Shown here piece by piece: positions 1 through 11,224 of a DNA stretch of 64,000 nt. The stretch lies in the NCBI GenBank assembly GCA_022984795.1, contig JALIHJ010000025.1, positions 124,001 through 188,000 on the forward strand, written 5' to 3'. The position numbers and the translations under genes are program-made. A model generated the notes under the pieces. The model ran no database searches and was not told the DNA's origin. It saw only the letters and a list, made by a program, of their open reading frames with translations. Numbering within the stretch: position 1 is the stretch's first letter; the number at the start of each line of letters is the position of its first letter. Source of the DNA: Fabrea salina (Eukaryota > Ciliophora > Heterotrichea > Heterotrichida > Fabreidae).

Positions 1-207
1 GCACTTTCTAGAGGAGGTGGCTTCATGGCGTCTGGAGCACTGAACTCAGAAAGGTACAGACCTAAGATCACTACACTCGTAAGACCTAAAGCTTTAAATC
101 AAAGCAAGTCTGTCCTGAACATTAACAAAATTCCAATCAAGCAACTGAGCTCCAAAAGGTTAATGGGTCCTATTCACCTTAAGCTCCAAAGAAATTTAAA
201 TACTTAA
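1..207 (+). CDS. 3' end of an unknown gene (partial)
   Basis: The frame is open from the first base of the window to a TAA at 205-207, so this is probably the last 68 codons of a gene starting upstream. The ATG at 25 is more likely internal than a start, because the frame continues upstream through a Gly-rich stretch (RGGG). The tail is basic and of low complexity, with no domain I recognise. It converges on the AGC kinase gene, whose stop lies 9 nt away. Confidence 0.55.
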   Translation, partial: ALSRGGGFMASGALNSERYRPKITTLVRPKALNQSKSVLNINKIPIKQLSSKRLMGPIHLKLQRNLNT

Positions 208-216
208 ATATTAAAA

Positions 217-1953
217 CTAACTTTCTACAGATTCTTTTTGGAGATCTGGTTTTACCTTCACAGGCTTAACTGAGGTTTCTCTGGGAAACTTGAACTTAAA
301 GTCCATTTCAACTTTTTGTGGCTCAATAAAAAACGGAAGCTTTTTGGCAGGGTAGGCTTCTTTGTCAATTAGGTTTTTGGGGGACTGTCTAGGTTTTTTC
401 TCTGCAATTCTTTTAAGGGACAAAGAAAACTTAGTTTTTCCGCTGCTGAAAAAAGACCTGTCGAACTCTAGTCCTTCAGAGTGCCTGTTAGGTGGGGAGA
501 GGTCTTCCTTGCTTGGACGGTAACTCACTTCATCGTCAAGAAGAGAGCTTAGTTGGTTCTGCGAAGCGTTCCGGCTAATAGCAGTGGACCTGCTAGCATA
601 GGAAGTACTTTGGGACACTTCGTGTTCTTTAGGACGTTCGAAGGCTGTGAATTCGTTTAGTGGGTCGTCCTCTGCAGGGACTTCTAGGTCAAAGAACTCT
701 TCTTTAAGCAGGGGCTTCCCAGTGTACTCAGTGTCGAAGTTAGAACGCCGCATGCTAGGTCTGAAAGGAGGAGTTACTTCTTTCCTTAAAAAAGCTTTCC
801 AAGAAACCCCTTCACACCAAGGGTGGTCTTTGAGTTCCTGGACTCCTCGAGAACTGCCTAGTCTCAATTCAGGGTCTTTTTGAAGAAGCCCCAGTAGCAA
901 GTCTTTAGCAGCTTTACTAATGAACTTAGGAACAAAAACTTCTTCAGCTTTAATCCTGTGGTACATTTTGGAGCGGTTCCTTTCGTAAAAAGGCGGAAGT
1001 CCAGTTAGCATTTCAAAAAGCAAGGCCCCTAGACTATAGAAGTCAACCGGGCGACCGTGGCCTTGCTGAGAAAGCATCTCAGGACTCATGTACTCAGGAG
1101 AGCCACAAAAACTGTAACTTCTGCCTTTAAGCTTGACGTTTTCTTTGCAGAGTCCGAAGTCAGTCAAACGAACGTGTCCGTCTAAGTCGAGCAGCACGTT
1201 TTCGGGTTTGAGGTCCCTGTAAACGATGTTGTTGTTGTGGAGGTGCTCGATTCCTAAAAGTATCTCTGCAAAGTAAAACCGTGCTTGGTCCTCGGTAAAA
1301 CGTCCTAAGTTGTGGAGATGGAAAAACAACTCACCCCCAGGACAGAACTCCATCACCAAATACAAAAACCTTTGGGACTGAAAAGCCCAATTAAGAGTAA
1401 TTATAAAAGGGTGCTGTAGTTTAGTGAGTGCGTTTTTTTCAGTAAGTATTTGGGCAACTTTTTCTTCTCTTAGAATAAAAGTTTTGCTCATAACTTTAAC
1501 AGCATAAATCATTCCAGTATCTTTTTTTCTCATTTGGAGCACAGTTGAAAAACCACCTTTCCCTACTACTTTGATGGGCTCGAAGTAACTGATGCCCATA
1601 GCTCCTTTGACTTCTTCTGCAAAAACTGGAAATAATTTTTCGCCATCCTTAATGGGACGCAGAGACCTTTCTAGACAGACCAGCCAATAGTCAAGAGTTT
1701 CTATGTTCCGTGAAGTAGAAAGTCCTACTATTGTGCCATTGCCTTTGTAGACTCTAATCACTTCGGACAGCAGCCAACCACATGTTAAGTTGTCGTCTTT
1801 TGCTTCAACTTCGTACTCAGAGTCTTCAAATTCGATTTGAAATGACTTTTGAACTCCAGTTTTAGAGGGAGTGCGACTAGTCTTTTTGGGGTTTTTCTTG
1901 AAGGCAGATAACTGACTTTTTGGACTAGAAGGCTTTGAGTTATTCTGTCCCAT
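217..1953 (-). CDS. AGC-family serine/threonine protein kinase, probably N-myristoylated
   Basis: This 578-residue protein begins MGQNNSK, which fits the N-myristoylation pattern (Gly2, Ser6) and suggests membrane tethering. Residues ~40-115 look like a small beta-grasp (ubiquitin/FERM-N-like) domain; this is tentative. The kinase domain spans ~124-385, with glycine loop GKGGFS, VAIK-type lysine in YAVKVM, catalytic YRDLKPEN, DFG (LTDFGLC) and SPE in place of APE. An AGC C-tail follows, with a hydrophobic motif FTAF preceded by acidic residues, placing it near PKA/PKC/SGK-type kinases. The last ~120 residues are basic and unstructured. It diverges from CDC48 across 177 nt. The substrate is unknown. 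Confidence 0.93.
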   Translation of the reverse strand: MGQNNSKPSSPKSQLSAFKKNPKKTSRTPSKTGVQKSFQIEFEDSEYEVEAKDDNLTCGWLLSEVIRVYKGNGTIVGLSTSRNIETLDYWLVCLERSLRPIKDGEKLFPVFAEEVKGAMGISYFEPIKVVGKGGFSTVLQMRKKDTGMIYAVKVMSKTFILREEKVAQILTEKNALTKLQHPFIITLNWAFQSQRFLYLVMEFCPGGELFFHLHNLGRFTEDQARFYFAEILLGIEHLHNNNIVYRDLKPENVLLDLDGHVRLTDFGLCKENVKLKGRSYSFCGSPEYMSPEMLSQQGHGRPVDFYSLGALLFEMLTGLPPFYERNRSKMYHRIKAEEVFVPKFISKAAKDLLLGLLQKDPELRLGSSRGVQELKDHPWCEGVSWKAFLRKEVTPPFRPSMRRSNFDTEYTGKPLLKEEFFDLEVPAEDDPLNEFTAFERPKEHEVSQSTSYASRSTAISRNASQNQLSSLLDDEVSYRPSKEDLSPPNRHSEGLEFDRSFFSSGKTKFSLSLKRIAEKKPRQSPKNLIDKEAYPAKKLPFFIEPQKVEMDFKFKFPRETSVKPVKVKPDLQKESVES

Positions 1954-4506
<2,553 letters not shown>

Positions 4507-4511
4507 GTTGA

Positions 4512-5552
4512 TTAATAGTTTAAAAACTGCTGCAAAAAGTTCTGTGACCCGTACCTCCGCATTCCTAGTTGCAAAAAGTCTTCTTGTTCAACACTAGGTT
4601 CCATAGTCATTCTTTTTTGCAAAAAAGAAGTTCCGTAGTCTTCCATAGTCTCCAGGAGTTCTTCTTTTTCTTCTTGCAGCCAGTCAATGTCCTGTTCTAA
4701 GTTTTGTTTCATCAACTCAAGTTCGTCTAGTTTGTCTGCCTTTTGGTCTTCTGTTGAGTACAGCACAGTAAAGGTTTCTGTATCTTCTTCAGGACAAAAG
4801 TTGTTTTCTTCACTTTCAATGTAGTAAAGGTCTTCGTCACTACATTCTGCATTTTCGACTTCGTAACAAGTGCTGTCAGAAGCGCACCAGCCGCAAGCTG
4901 AATTGTTGAGACAACTTGAACAGCTGGTGTAAGAATCGCAGTCTAGGATTGTGCACTGTCCGTGCTGGTAGTTACTGCAAGTTCCTTCTTGGGGGCCATT
5001 TTCATCTCCTTCTACACAACTGTTGTCTTCTGGACACCACACGCAGCCAGAATTCAAAGTGCAGGATTCACAAGTTGTGTTAGACAAGCAGTTTTCCTGT
5101 TCTTCGGACTCAGTAGATTCCAGGTCGCTGATTTCTTGGTTCACTCTGTCCAACATGTCTTGTTTAGAGTCGATTTCTATGTCAAGTTGGTTGATTCCTG
5201 ACTGGGAAACCACTTCAAACACAACATCTAAGTCACTGAATTCTGAGTCTGTTTCTTCTTGTTCTAAAAAAGACTCAGGCAGCAAATCTTCCACAAATTC
5301 CTCAAATTCTTCTTGCAGGTTTTGGACCTTTTCTTGGTCCACCTTAGCAGTGAAGTCTAAATCTAGAGATAAGTCAAAGCCCCCCACAACTTGTTCTTCT
5401 TCCACACTGAGTTCAAATATAAGTTCTTCTTCTGAGCTTTTAGGTTCTTGTTTGAGTTCTAGGTACTCAGGACTAAGAAGCACCTGACTTTTTTTAGTAG
5501 CTGAGCCTAAACCCAACAGTCCTACTGTAAGTAATATTCTTAGCGTTGTCAT
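4512..5552 (-). CDS. Secreted acidic protein with PSI-type cysteine repeats
   Basis: This 346-residue protein has a clear signal peptide (MTTLRILLTVGLLGLGSA). A Glu/Asp/Ser-rich region and two cysteine modules near residues 150-255 follow. The modules have the spacing of PSI (plexin-semaphorin-integrin) domains: CxxC, then CxWC followed by two or more cysteines (SGCVWC and SACGWC). The C-terminal third is a predicted coiled coil. No membrane anchor is visible after the signal, so it is probably luminal or extracellular, possibly secretory-granule cargo (inference). Its ATG lies 6 nt after the stop of the upstream gene on the same strand. Confidence 0.85.
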   Translation of the reverse strand: MTTLRILLTVGLLGLGSATKKSQVLLSPEYLELKQEPKSSEEELIFELSVEEEQVVGGFDLSLDLDFTAKVDQEKVQNLQEEFEEFVEDLLPESFLEQEETDSEFSDLDVVFEVVSQSGINQLDIEIDSKQDMLDRVNQEISDLESTESEEQENCLSNTTCESCTLNSGCVWCPEDNSCVEGDENGPQEGTCSNYQHGQCTILDCDSYTSCSSCLNNSACGWCASDSTCYEVENAECSDEDLYYIESEENNFCPEEDTETFTVLYSTEDQKADKLDELELMKQNLEQDIDWLQEEKEELLETMEDYGTSFLQKRMTMEPSVEQEDFLQLGMRRYGSQNFLQQFLNY

Positions 5553-5558
5553 TTTTAA

Positions 5559-6467
5559 TTATCCGTTTATAGAAGGCAATATGTACTTTTTGCAGTGGTA
5601 GCACACAGCTTCTTGGACTGGTTTGCCACAGAAAGGACAAAACACAGTAAAGTCGCACGCGCCCTTCAAAATGTTGCGGAAGTTTTTAATTACTTCATCA
5701 GGATGCTGCGTAATTATGTGCTTAGCGTACCTCAAAAAGTCGTCTTCAAACCCACAGTAGCAAGTAAACACTCTAGCAGGGCATTCTTTTTTGTGAAGGT
5801 ATAGTTCCTTTCTAGTAACCAGTTTCCCACATACACAAGAAGACTTAACTTTTCCTAGTACTCCCGAAACAAACCTTTCTCCAAGTAAGTTTGGAACAGA
5901 AAAGCACTTTTTGCACTGAGAAGTGCAGTGGATGCACCTAACTCTGTTGCAGCAATCAGTTACCAAGGGTTTAGTGGGTACATTTAAGCATTCTTCACAC
6001 TTAAAACGTTCAAAGGCTTCTAATCCAAAGTCTTGGTGCAGGTGAGTTTTTATTTCCATTGACAATGAACCATTTCGTAGTAATTGTTTTTGGACTTCTT
6101 CTCTTATGGACTCTGAAACAATGAATTTTGCAGTGTTTTTATCAAAAAGTCCTCTGCAGTAAGTATTCTGGATTATTTCTGAAGTTGCTATAGGTCCTTC
6201 GTTTGGCAGCTCGTAAACCAAAACAGAGTCAGTTGGACTCAGAGTTTTCTCTATTTCTAGACTTAAAGCACCATAGTCAGGTTTGTTGTCTCTGCAAGCT
6301 ACTACAACTTTCAAGTACTTGTGTTTTACTAAGTAAAAATCTAAGGACTCTGTTTCAAAGATCTTTTGGGGGTTGAACATGCTGAGGTCTTTGGTAGGCC
6401 TTTTTAACAACAACAGGATGTCAGACTTAGTGGCAAAGGGATTGGCAGCAACTACTATAAAAACCAT
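5559..6467 (-). CDS. Cysteine-rich zinc-binding (RING/TRAF-zinc-finger-like) protein
   Basis: This protein has 302 residues. The N-terminal ~150 residues are unrecognised. From ~152 there is a RING-like cluster (CEEC, then CCNRVRCIHCTSQCKKC) typical of a U-box/RING first half. Further CxC/CxxH groups resemble TRAF-type zinc fingers (CVCGKL, HKKECP, CYCGF, HIITQH). A terminal CPFCGK...CYHCKK rubredoxin-like knuckle follows. A ubiquitin E3 ligase is plausible but not proven. It is the middle of three same-strand genes spaced 21 and 6 nt apart. Confidence 0.8.
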   Translation of the reverse strand: MVFIVVAANPFATKSDILLLLKRPTKDLSMFNPQKIFETESLDFYLVKHKYLKVVVACRDNKPDYGALSLEIEKTLSPTDSVLVYELPNEGPIATSEIIQNTYCRGLFDKNTAKFIVSESIREEVQKQLLRNGSLSMEIKTHLHQDFGLEAFERFKCEECLNVPTKPLVTDCCNRVRCIHCTSQCKKCFSVPNLLGERFVSGVLGKVKSSCVCGKLVTRKELYLHKKECPARVFTCYCGFEDDFLRYAKHIITQHPDEVIKNFRNILKGACDFTVFCPFCGKPVQEAVCYHCKKYILPSING

Positions 6468-6488
6468 TTAATTACAATCTGTCTTATT

Positions 6489-7025
6489 TTACACCTCAAA
6501 TACACTAGATTGAGTGAGCTTAAGGGTTTCTTCCATGCCACTAATCCATTTGGTAAAGTCTTTGCGGTCGTTGGAACCTAAGTCTCTAAAGTCTACCCAA
6601 CCCAAAGAACTACTTTTGCCTTTCTTGAGTATGTTTTCGCAGTTTAAGCTATCTTGGAACCAAAAAGGGAACCTTGCGTCTGTGAGCTTCCGACTTCTAA
6701 CTATCTCTAGTTTTTTGTACTCGTTGAGTGTGAAGAGGTCGTCATTGATGTCTATGCCAATGAGTTCCTGCTTTTCCTTTGTGCGGAGGGGTTTCAAAGG
6801 AGGCACTCGAGGAGGCTTACGGGAAAATTCACTTTGTTTTATAGAGAAGGAGTTTCCGTGAGTTGAAGCTGTTGTAGAAGTTGAGCGTAAAATGTTTGAA
6901 ATTTCTCGTAAGCGCGGAACATTGTGTTTTTGGTTTTTAAGTGTGTTGTTTCTCATAGTGCCATCAAATATTGGTGACTCTGCTCTTTTGGGCTTGGAAC
7001 TCTGTGGAATTATATTTTCAGTCAT
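6489..7025 (-). CDS. Hypothetical protein, 178 aa
   Basis: I do not recognise this protein. The N-terminal ~85 residues are basic, Ser/Pro/Asn-rich and probably disordered. The C-terminal half is more ordered, with aromatic residues (FPFWFQDS, LGWVDFRDLG). It starts the three-gene minus-strand run 7025-4512 and diverges from the transporter across 60 nt. Codon use resembles its neighbours, and the ATG has the usual A-rich run before it. Confidence 0.7.
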   Translation of the reverse strand: MTENIIPQSSKPKRAESPIFDGTMRNNTLKNQKHNVPRLREISNILRSTSTTASTHGNSFSIKQSEFSRKPPRVPPLKPLRTKEKQELIGIDINDDLFTLNEYKKLEIVRSRKLTDARFPFWFQDSLNCENILKKGKSSSLGWVDFRDLGSNDRKDFTKWISGMEETLKLTQSSVFEV

Positions 7026-7085
7026 TTTGATTTAAAATTTGAAACTAAGAAGTTATTTAAACTGACATTGAGGTTTAGAGTAAAA

Positions 7086-8054
7086 ATGAACACCCAAGAA
7101 ACTTTGTGTTTGGTTTTGTTGTGTGTGAGTGTTGTAGCAGCTAGTTCTGGAGCCACTGCTTTCGACGAAATTAGAGGTGTAGGAGGGTGCATGAAGGCTT
7201 CTTGGAGGTTGCAAGTGACTTTTTTGGTGCAGGTACCTTTGGCTATTAATTCTTTAAGGCTGGACTTTAAGAGTTGCTGTTGGGCTTTAAAAGACTACTG
7301 GCCCAGAATACTGATTTCGGGGGTTTGTTACAGTGTTCACTTTTGCACTTGGGCCAACAGCCTTGTGCTAACTTCTATGGCTCACTCTTTGTTGTTTGTT
7401 ACTTCAGTGCCTTTGATTTTACTTGTATGGTACTTCATTAGTTGTCAACAAGTAAATAAGTCAGAACTTGCAGGAGTGGCTCTGGGGTTTGTGGGGCTGA
7501 GTGTGACAGTTTTAGGAACGAGTTCAGGAGAAGCTGGAGTGCTAGGAGACCTTTTAGCTTTTTCAGCTGCTTTGGCAATGGCAGTACACTTGAGCATTTC
7601 TGGAAAAGTCTTTGAAAAGATTTGCTCCTTCTGGATCTACGTAGTGCCTATGAACTTTATAGGAAGTTTGCTGAGTTTTTTCTTTGCAGTTGCAGTAGAG
7701 AGCGAAAGTCCCTTTAAGTTTGCAGAGTGGGTGTACACTCAGAACGCAAGGTACGTTTTGTACCTAGGGATAGTTCCAGGAGTTCTTGGCCATGCAATGT
7801 TTAACTACTTATTAAAGTACATAACTCCTGTGCTAGTAACTGTGTTCCTTAACTTCGAACCAGCCATAGGAAGCACCATTGGCTGGGTTGCTGGGTTCCA
7901 GGAGCCTCCTAACGTTTACACCTGGTTAGGAGGAGCAGTGGTTCTTTGTGGAAACACACTTGTGACTCTGACTGGGTTTAAAGCCAAAGAACCCCAAGAA
8001 TGCTCCCTGCAACTAGAAGACTACAAAGTTTCTTCTCAGACACTAAATAGTTAA
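7086..8054 (+). CDS. EamA/DMT-family membrane transporter
   Basis: This 322-residue protein has about ten hydrophobic segments arranged as two EamA repeats. The second repeat carries the characteristic PGVLGHAMFNYLLKYI and TVFLNFEPAIGSTIGW segments seen in drug/metabolite transporters. The substrate cannot be inferred. The frame opens 18 nt earlier at a TTG, but ATG 7086 is the first ATG and gives a hydrophobic first helix. The stop is only 1 nt from the stop of the convergent small membrane gene. Confidence 0.93.
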   Translation: MNTQETLCLVLLCVSVVAASSGATAFDEIRGVGGCMKASWRLQVTFLVQVPLAINSLRLDFKSCCWALKDYWPRILISGVCYSVHFCTWANSLVLTSMAHSLLFVTSVPLILLVWYFISCQQVNKSELAGVALGFVGLSVTVLGTSSGEAGVLGDLLAFSAALAMAVHLSISGKVFEKICSFWIYVVPMNFIGSLLSFFFAVAVESESPFKFAEWVYTQNARYVLYLGIVPGVLGHAMFNYLLKYITPVLVTVFLNFEPAIGSTIGWVAGFQEPPNVYTWLGGAVVLCGNTLVTLTGFKAKEPQECSLQLEDYKVSSQTLNS

Positions 8055-8055
8055 A

Positions 8056-8358
8056 TTATGATTCATTTTCTCGAATAGGTAATAACTGAATGCCTTCCTC
8101 CTCGGGGATGGGACTGTAGCCATTATGTATTCCTACGGGTCTTTTTTGTGTATATTTGTAAGCGTAAATACCTAATATTAACCCGTAAAAAGCTGAAGCA
8201 AGGTAAGTAGACGCAGTGTTCCACCCAGAAGATTCGAGTTCTACGTACTCGTAGTTTATAGATAGAGCCGCTGCAAGTCCAAACTAAGTAGTATTTACCA
8301 AAAATACAAACCCTGCTCCTGAAAGAACCAAGCAATACCAGTAAAGAAACATCTTCAT
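8056..8358 (-). CDS. Small two-TM membrane protein with one 15-nt intron
   Basis: The uninterrupted frame is broken by an in-frame TAG. Removing a 15-nt intron at 8284-8298 (GTAAATACTACTTAG on the minus strand, A at position 10) gives a continuous 95-residue protein starting MKMFLYWY. It has two hydrophobic helices (~3-28 and ~43-62) and an acidic cytosolic-looking tail ending RENES. I do not recognise the family. The ATG lies 40 nt from the divergent HAT-repeat gene. Confidence 0.75.
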
Positions 8359-8398
8359 CTAGAATAACTTTACATTTTTAACACCAACTTATAATTAT

Positions 8399-9256
8399 AT
8401 GGACAAGCTCCTGAAAACTGAAAAGAAAATAAGGGAAAAAGAAACACAGGAAGAAAAAACCCCTTCTAGCAAACTAGAGTTTGAAAAAGCCCTTTTTACC
8501 TCCCCAATATCCTCTTATTTGTGGATCCGCTACACAGCATTTGCACTCAACACACAAGGAATTCAAGAAGCTCGCCAAGTAATTCAAAGAGCCCTAAGTA
8601 AGATTCCTGCAGAAGAAGAACAAGAAAGACTTAATATGCACATAGCTTGGACTAACTTAGAAGAGCACTACGGAGACCCCAACTCTTGCCAAGAAGCCAT
8701 TGACAAAGCCCTTGCCTCCAACAACCCAGAGCCTATTTACCGCCACCAAGCCCGAAAAGCCATTCAGAAGAACCACTTCGAAGAAGCTGAGGACTTACTT
8801 AAACTACTTTGCAAGAAATTCAGAAAAAACGTGCAGAACTGGGAAGAACTCTGCAGTTTTTACCTAGTCCACTTAAAAGACGAACGAATGTTCCAGGAAA
8901 CTCTTAGGAGAGGACTGCAGTCCTTGAACGGTTCACTGGAGCTAGAGAAAAGAACTGCGCTCTTAGAGTACAAACACGGAAACAAAGAAAGGGCAAGAAC
9001 AGTCTTCGAAAAACTAATTAGGGACAGACCTAAAAGAGCTGATTTGTGGAGAGTTTACATCGACATGGAAACTAAACACAACACTACTGAGGCCGTAAGG
9101 GACTTGTTTGAAAGGGTTTTGTCTGTAGTTATGAACAAAAAGAACCTCAAAGCTTTTGGAGAGAAGTACATCGAGTTCGAAACCCAAAAAGGAAAGAAAG
9201 CTAGAGCTGCTGAAATTCAAGAAAGACTTAAAGATTTACTAACTAAATCGAGCTAA
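8399..9256 (+). CDS. RRP5: HAT-repeat protein equivalent to the C-terminal half of RRP5/PDCD11
   Basis: This 285-residue protein consists almost entirely of half-a-TPR (HAT) repeats, with segments such as LWIRYTAFAL, ARTVFEKLI and LWRVYIDMETKH that match the end of Rrp5/PDCD11. That protein acts in early 18S and 5.8S pre-rRNA processing in the nucleolus. Full-length Rrp5 also has about a dozen N-terminal S1 RNA-binding domains. None occur here, and the gene starts cleanly at an ATG 40 nt from a divergent gene. The protein is therefore a stand-alone HAT module. The last 14 nt overlap the convergent p24 gene. Confidence 0.88.
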   Translation: MDKLLKTEKKIREKETQEEKTPSSKLEFEKALFTSPISSYLWIRYTAFALNTQGIQEARQVIQRALSKIPAEEEQERLNMHIAWTNLEEHYGDPNSCQEAIDKALASNNPEPIYRHQARKAIQKNHFEEAEDLLKLLCKKFRKNVQNWEELCSFYLVHLKDERMFQETLRRGLQSLNGSLELEKRTALLEYKHGNKERARTVFEKLIRDRPKRADLWRVYIDMETKHNTTEAVRDLFERVLSVVMNKKNLKAFGEKYIEFETQKGKKARAAEIQERLKDLLTKSS

Positions 9257-9827
9257 GTTGTTTGTTGCTAAAGAAACCAGTTAAGAAGTACACCTGGAAA
9301 CCAGTCACTACGACCAACACTAGTATTTTAAACACAGCGCACCAAAGCAACTTGTCACAAGCTAACTCAGACAAGTCCCTGTAGGTTTTTTCTTTTCTAA
9401 CGTAAAACTCCAAATTTCTGTAAACAATGTCAAGTTTTCTGCTGACCTTTCTCAGCCCTTGACTGAGAGGCTCCAGTTCATCCTCAGTTGCAAATGTTTG
9501 CTTTTCTTCTTCTTGAGAAAACTCGAATCCTACTACTTTTTGGGGTCTGTCCATGGCTCCGAAGCACAACTTGTAACTCCCCTCAACTTGACCAGTGGTT
9601 TCGAAGCTGCCGTGTCTGTGGCCTCTGGGACTCTGGTACAGCACTTTTTCTTTGGGGTCGTACAAACGCGTAATAACATTTTGGTCGCCCTGTCCAGAAA
9701 TCATAAAGCCTAGACGTATTTGCGTGCCTGGGTTAACGTCTAGCTTAAAGCACTGTTCTGAGTGCCCCTGCAGAGTGAAGTCAAGTGCTTGGCACCCCAC
9801 CAACACCAAAAACAATGCTTGGAACAT
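9243..9827 (-). CDS. TMED: p24/TMED-family cargo receptor
   Basis: This 194-residue type I membrane protein moves between ER and Golgi in COPI/COPII vesicles. The order is signal peptide (MFQALFLVLVGCQA), GOLD domain (~18-105, with Cys pair EQC...KLCF), coiled coil (~120-155), one membrane helix (~158-182) and a short tail. The tail keeps the FF at the membrane edge (GFFSNK) but lacks the usual terminal KKxx. The frame opens at a GTG 12 nt earlier; ATG 9827 gives the proper signal peptide. It overlaps the RRP5-type gene tail to tail by 14 nt. Confidence 0.92.
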   Translation of the reverse strand: MFQALFLVLVGCQALDFTLQGHSEQCFKLDVNPGTQIRLGFMISGQGDQNVITRLYDPKEKVLYQSPRGHRHGSFETTGQVEGSYKLCFGAMDRPQKVVGFEFSQEEEKQTFATEDELEPLSQGLRKVSRKLDIVYRNLEFYVRKEKTYRDLSELACDKLLWCAVFKILVLVVVTGFQVYFLTGFFSNKQLSSI

Positions 9828-9865
9828 TATGGACAACACACTAAAATGATATGTGCTTAATTAAA

Positions 9866-10210
9866 TTAATTGGAGAGCTGAGCCTTGAAGTATAGAGAAG
9901 TAAAGATAGGTAGTCTCCTTTTCTTACTGGTGTCTTCTTCGTAAGAATGTTTAAACAGGCACCGTTCTCCGTAAAAGCAAACTCCTTTTTCAAAGTTTTT
10001 ACATTTGATAGTTCTTGAGCCCATTCTTCCCCTGAGTTCTTCTTCCCCGTGAGCAAAAATACACTTGTCATTATATACGCAATACCCATTCATCCAGTTC
10101 TTACACAGCTCTGTTTTATATTTGGCTAAAGCTTCTGAATCTTTTAGTTTTTTCTGGGCCTTATCAAGGTTCATTTCCAGTTCATTCGGTACTCTTTGAG
10201 ATAGAAGCAT
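9866..10210 (-). CDS. Tandem CCCH zinc-finger RNA-binding protein (TTP/ZFP36-like)
   Basis: This 114-residue protein has two CCCH fingers. The first is preceded by YKTELC, the hallmark lead-in of tristetraprolin-type fingers (CxxxxxxxCxxxxxCxxxH). The second has the same spacing, led by IKCKNF. Family members bind AU-rich mRNA elements and control mRNA decay, so a small mRNA-regulatory protein is likely. No effector domain beyond the fingers is visible. Confidence 0.92.
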   Translation of the reverse strand: MLLSQRVPNELEMNLDKAQKKLKDSEALAKYKTELCKNWMNGYCVYNDKCIFAHGEEELRGRMGSRTIKCKNFEKGVCFYGERCLFKHSYEEDTSKKRRLPIFTSLYFKAQLSN

Positions 10211-10288
10211 ATTTAAAATTTATATCAACACTCCAAATCCAATTAAATGGATAGAGCTGTAATGCAGGTAATTGACCAAGTAATTTAA

Positions 10289-10672
10289 TTAGGCTTCTTT
10301 GCCTTCTTCTTCTTTCTCTTCTTCTTGATCGTGACTGAACTGTCCTTCGCACTGCTGAATCACAAGCATGAAGTAGTCATTTATTTGACTTATGATCAGT
10401 TCAGTGTCCCTTTTAGTTCTAATTCGAATATTCTGGAGCTCAGTGTCTTGGGTCTGCAGGTCCATCTTCCTAATGTTAATGCGGGCCCTAAACAGCAAAT
10501 CCGAAATCAAAGCCCCGTACTGCACTACTTGTTTGTACTCAATGTTTTGGTACTTAACAGGAATTGCTTCTGGAGTGTAAATAGCGTACCCCAACACGTA
10601 GGGCAGGTCTGTGAGCTTCTTCATGGTTTGCTCGATTTCAGCCTAACTGGAAGTTACCATAACATTTGCCAT
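10289..10672 (-). CDS. DYNLRB: Dynein light chain, roadblock/LC7 type
   Basis: With a 15-nt intron at 10643-10657 (GTAACTTCCAGTTAG, A at position 10), the 122-residue product starts MANVM|AEIEQTMKKL. This lines up with the MAEVEETLKRL start of human roadblock. The body carries family landmarks: EAIPVK, ALISDLLFRARINIRKMD, LQNIRIRTKRDTELI and YFMLVIQ. Roadblock dimers bind dynein intermediate chains in cytoplasmic, IFT and outer-arm dyneins. An acidic tail (EEEKEEEGKEA) extends beyond the usual end. The start codon lies 12 nt from a divergent ATG. Confidence 0.93.
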
Positions 10673-10684
10673 TTTGAGTATTAT

Positions 10685-11209
10685 ATGAGCATGCACCAAT
10701 TTTTCCAAAGCATAAACCTCAGAAGGAAACTCAGCAGACTTCCAGTAGACCCAACTACTTCTAAAAGATCCACTAAAAAAAGAGGAACCAAGGAAATCGA
10801 AAAAGAAGTGGCATCCGAACTAAGTAGTTTCAAGGGCCACAAAAAGACCAAGTCTACAGGTTACCCTTTGAGGTTCCAGTTGCAGAACAGGTCTGTGCCC
10901 AAAACTAGAAAGTACTCCATAAGAAAACTAAAGTCTATGACAATGCTTAAAAAGTCTGACTCTTCCAAGCCTTCGTTTATTTATAAGCCTAAAAAAGCTC
11001 AAAGGTGGAACTCAATGGGCTCTTCTGACGCCTACTTGCAAACTGACCACGAATATAACCTTTCCAAGCTATACTCGCAAAGCATCAAGGTCCAAAAATA
11101 CCTGAAGACCAAACCTTATCCCCACAAACTAGAAAAAAAACTTTTAGAAATAAACTCCCTGATACACCGCGAAAACTGTGTATTGAGTTCAATTAATTTC
11201 CTACTTTAA
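10685..11209 (+). CDS. Hypothetical basic protein, 174 aa
   Basis: I do not recognise this protein. It is rich in Lys, Ser and Tyr and mostly disordered, with a more ordered C-terminus (LEKKLLEINSLIHRENC). The frame extends far upstream, but that part is the shadow of the dynein light-chain gene. The first ATG outside it is 10685 (MSMHQFF), only 12 nt from the divergent start. Codon use resembles its neighbours. Confidence 0.65.
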   Translation: MSMHQFFQSINLRRKLSRLPVDPTTSKRSTKKRGTKEIEKEVASELSSFKGHKKTKSTGYPLRFQLQNRSVPKTRKYSIRKLKSMTMLKKSDSSKPSFIYKPKKAQRWNSMGSSDAYLQTDHEYNLSKLYSQSIKVQKYLKTKPYPHKLEKKLLEINSLIHRENCVLSSINFLL

Positions 11210-11224
11210 TTTAGATAAATGAAA

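Noticed and set aside
10325-10684. N-terminal extension of the 10685 gene
   Set aside because: It is the shadow of the dynein light-chain gene on the other strand and starts from a non-ATG codon.
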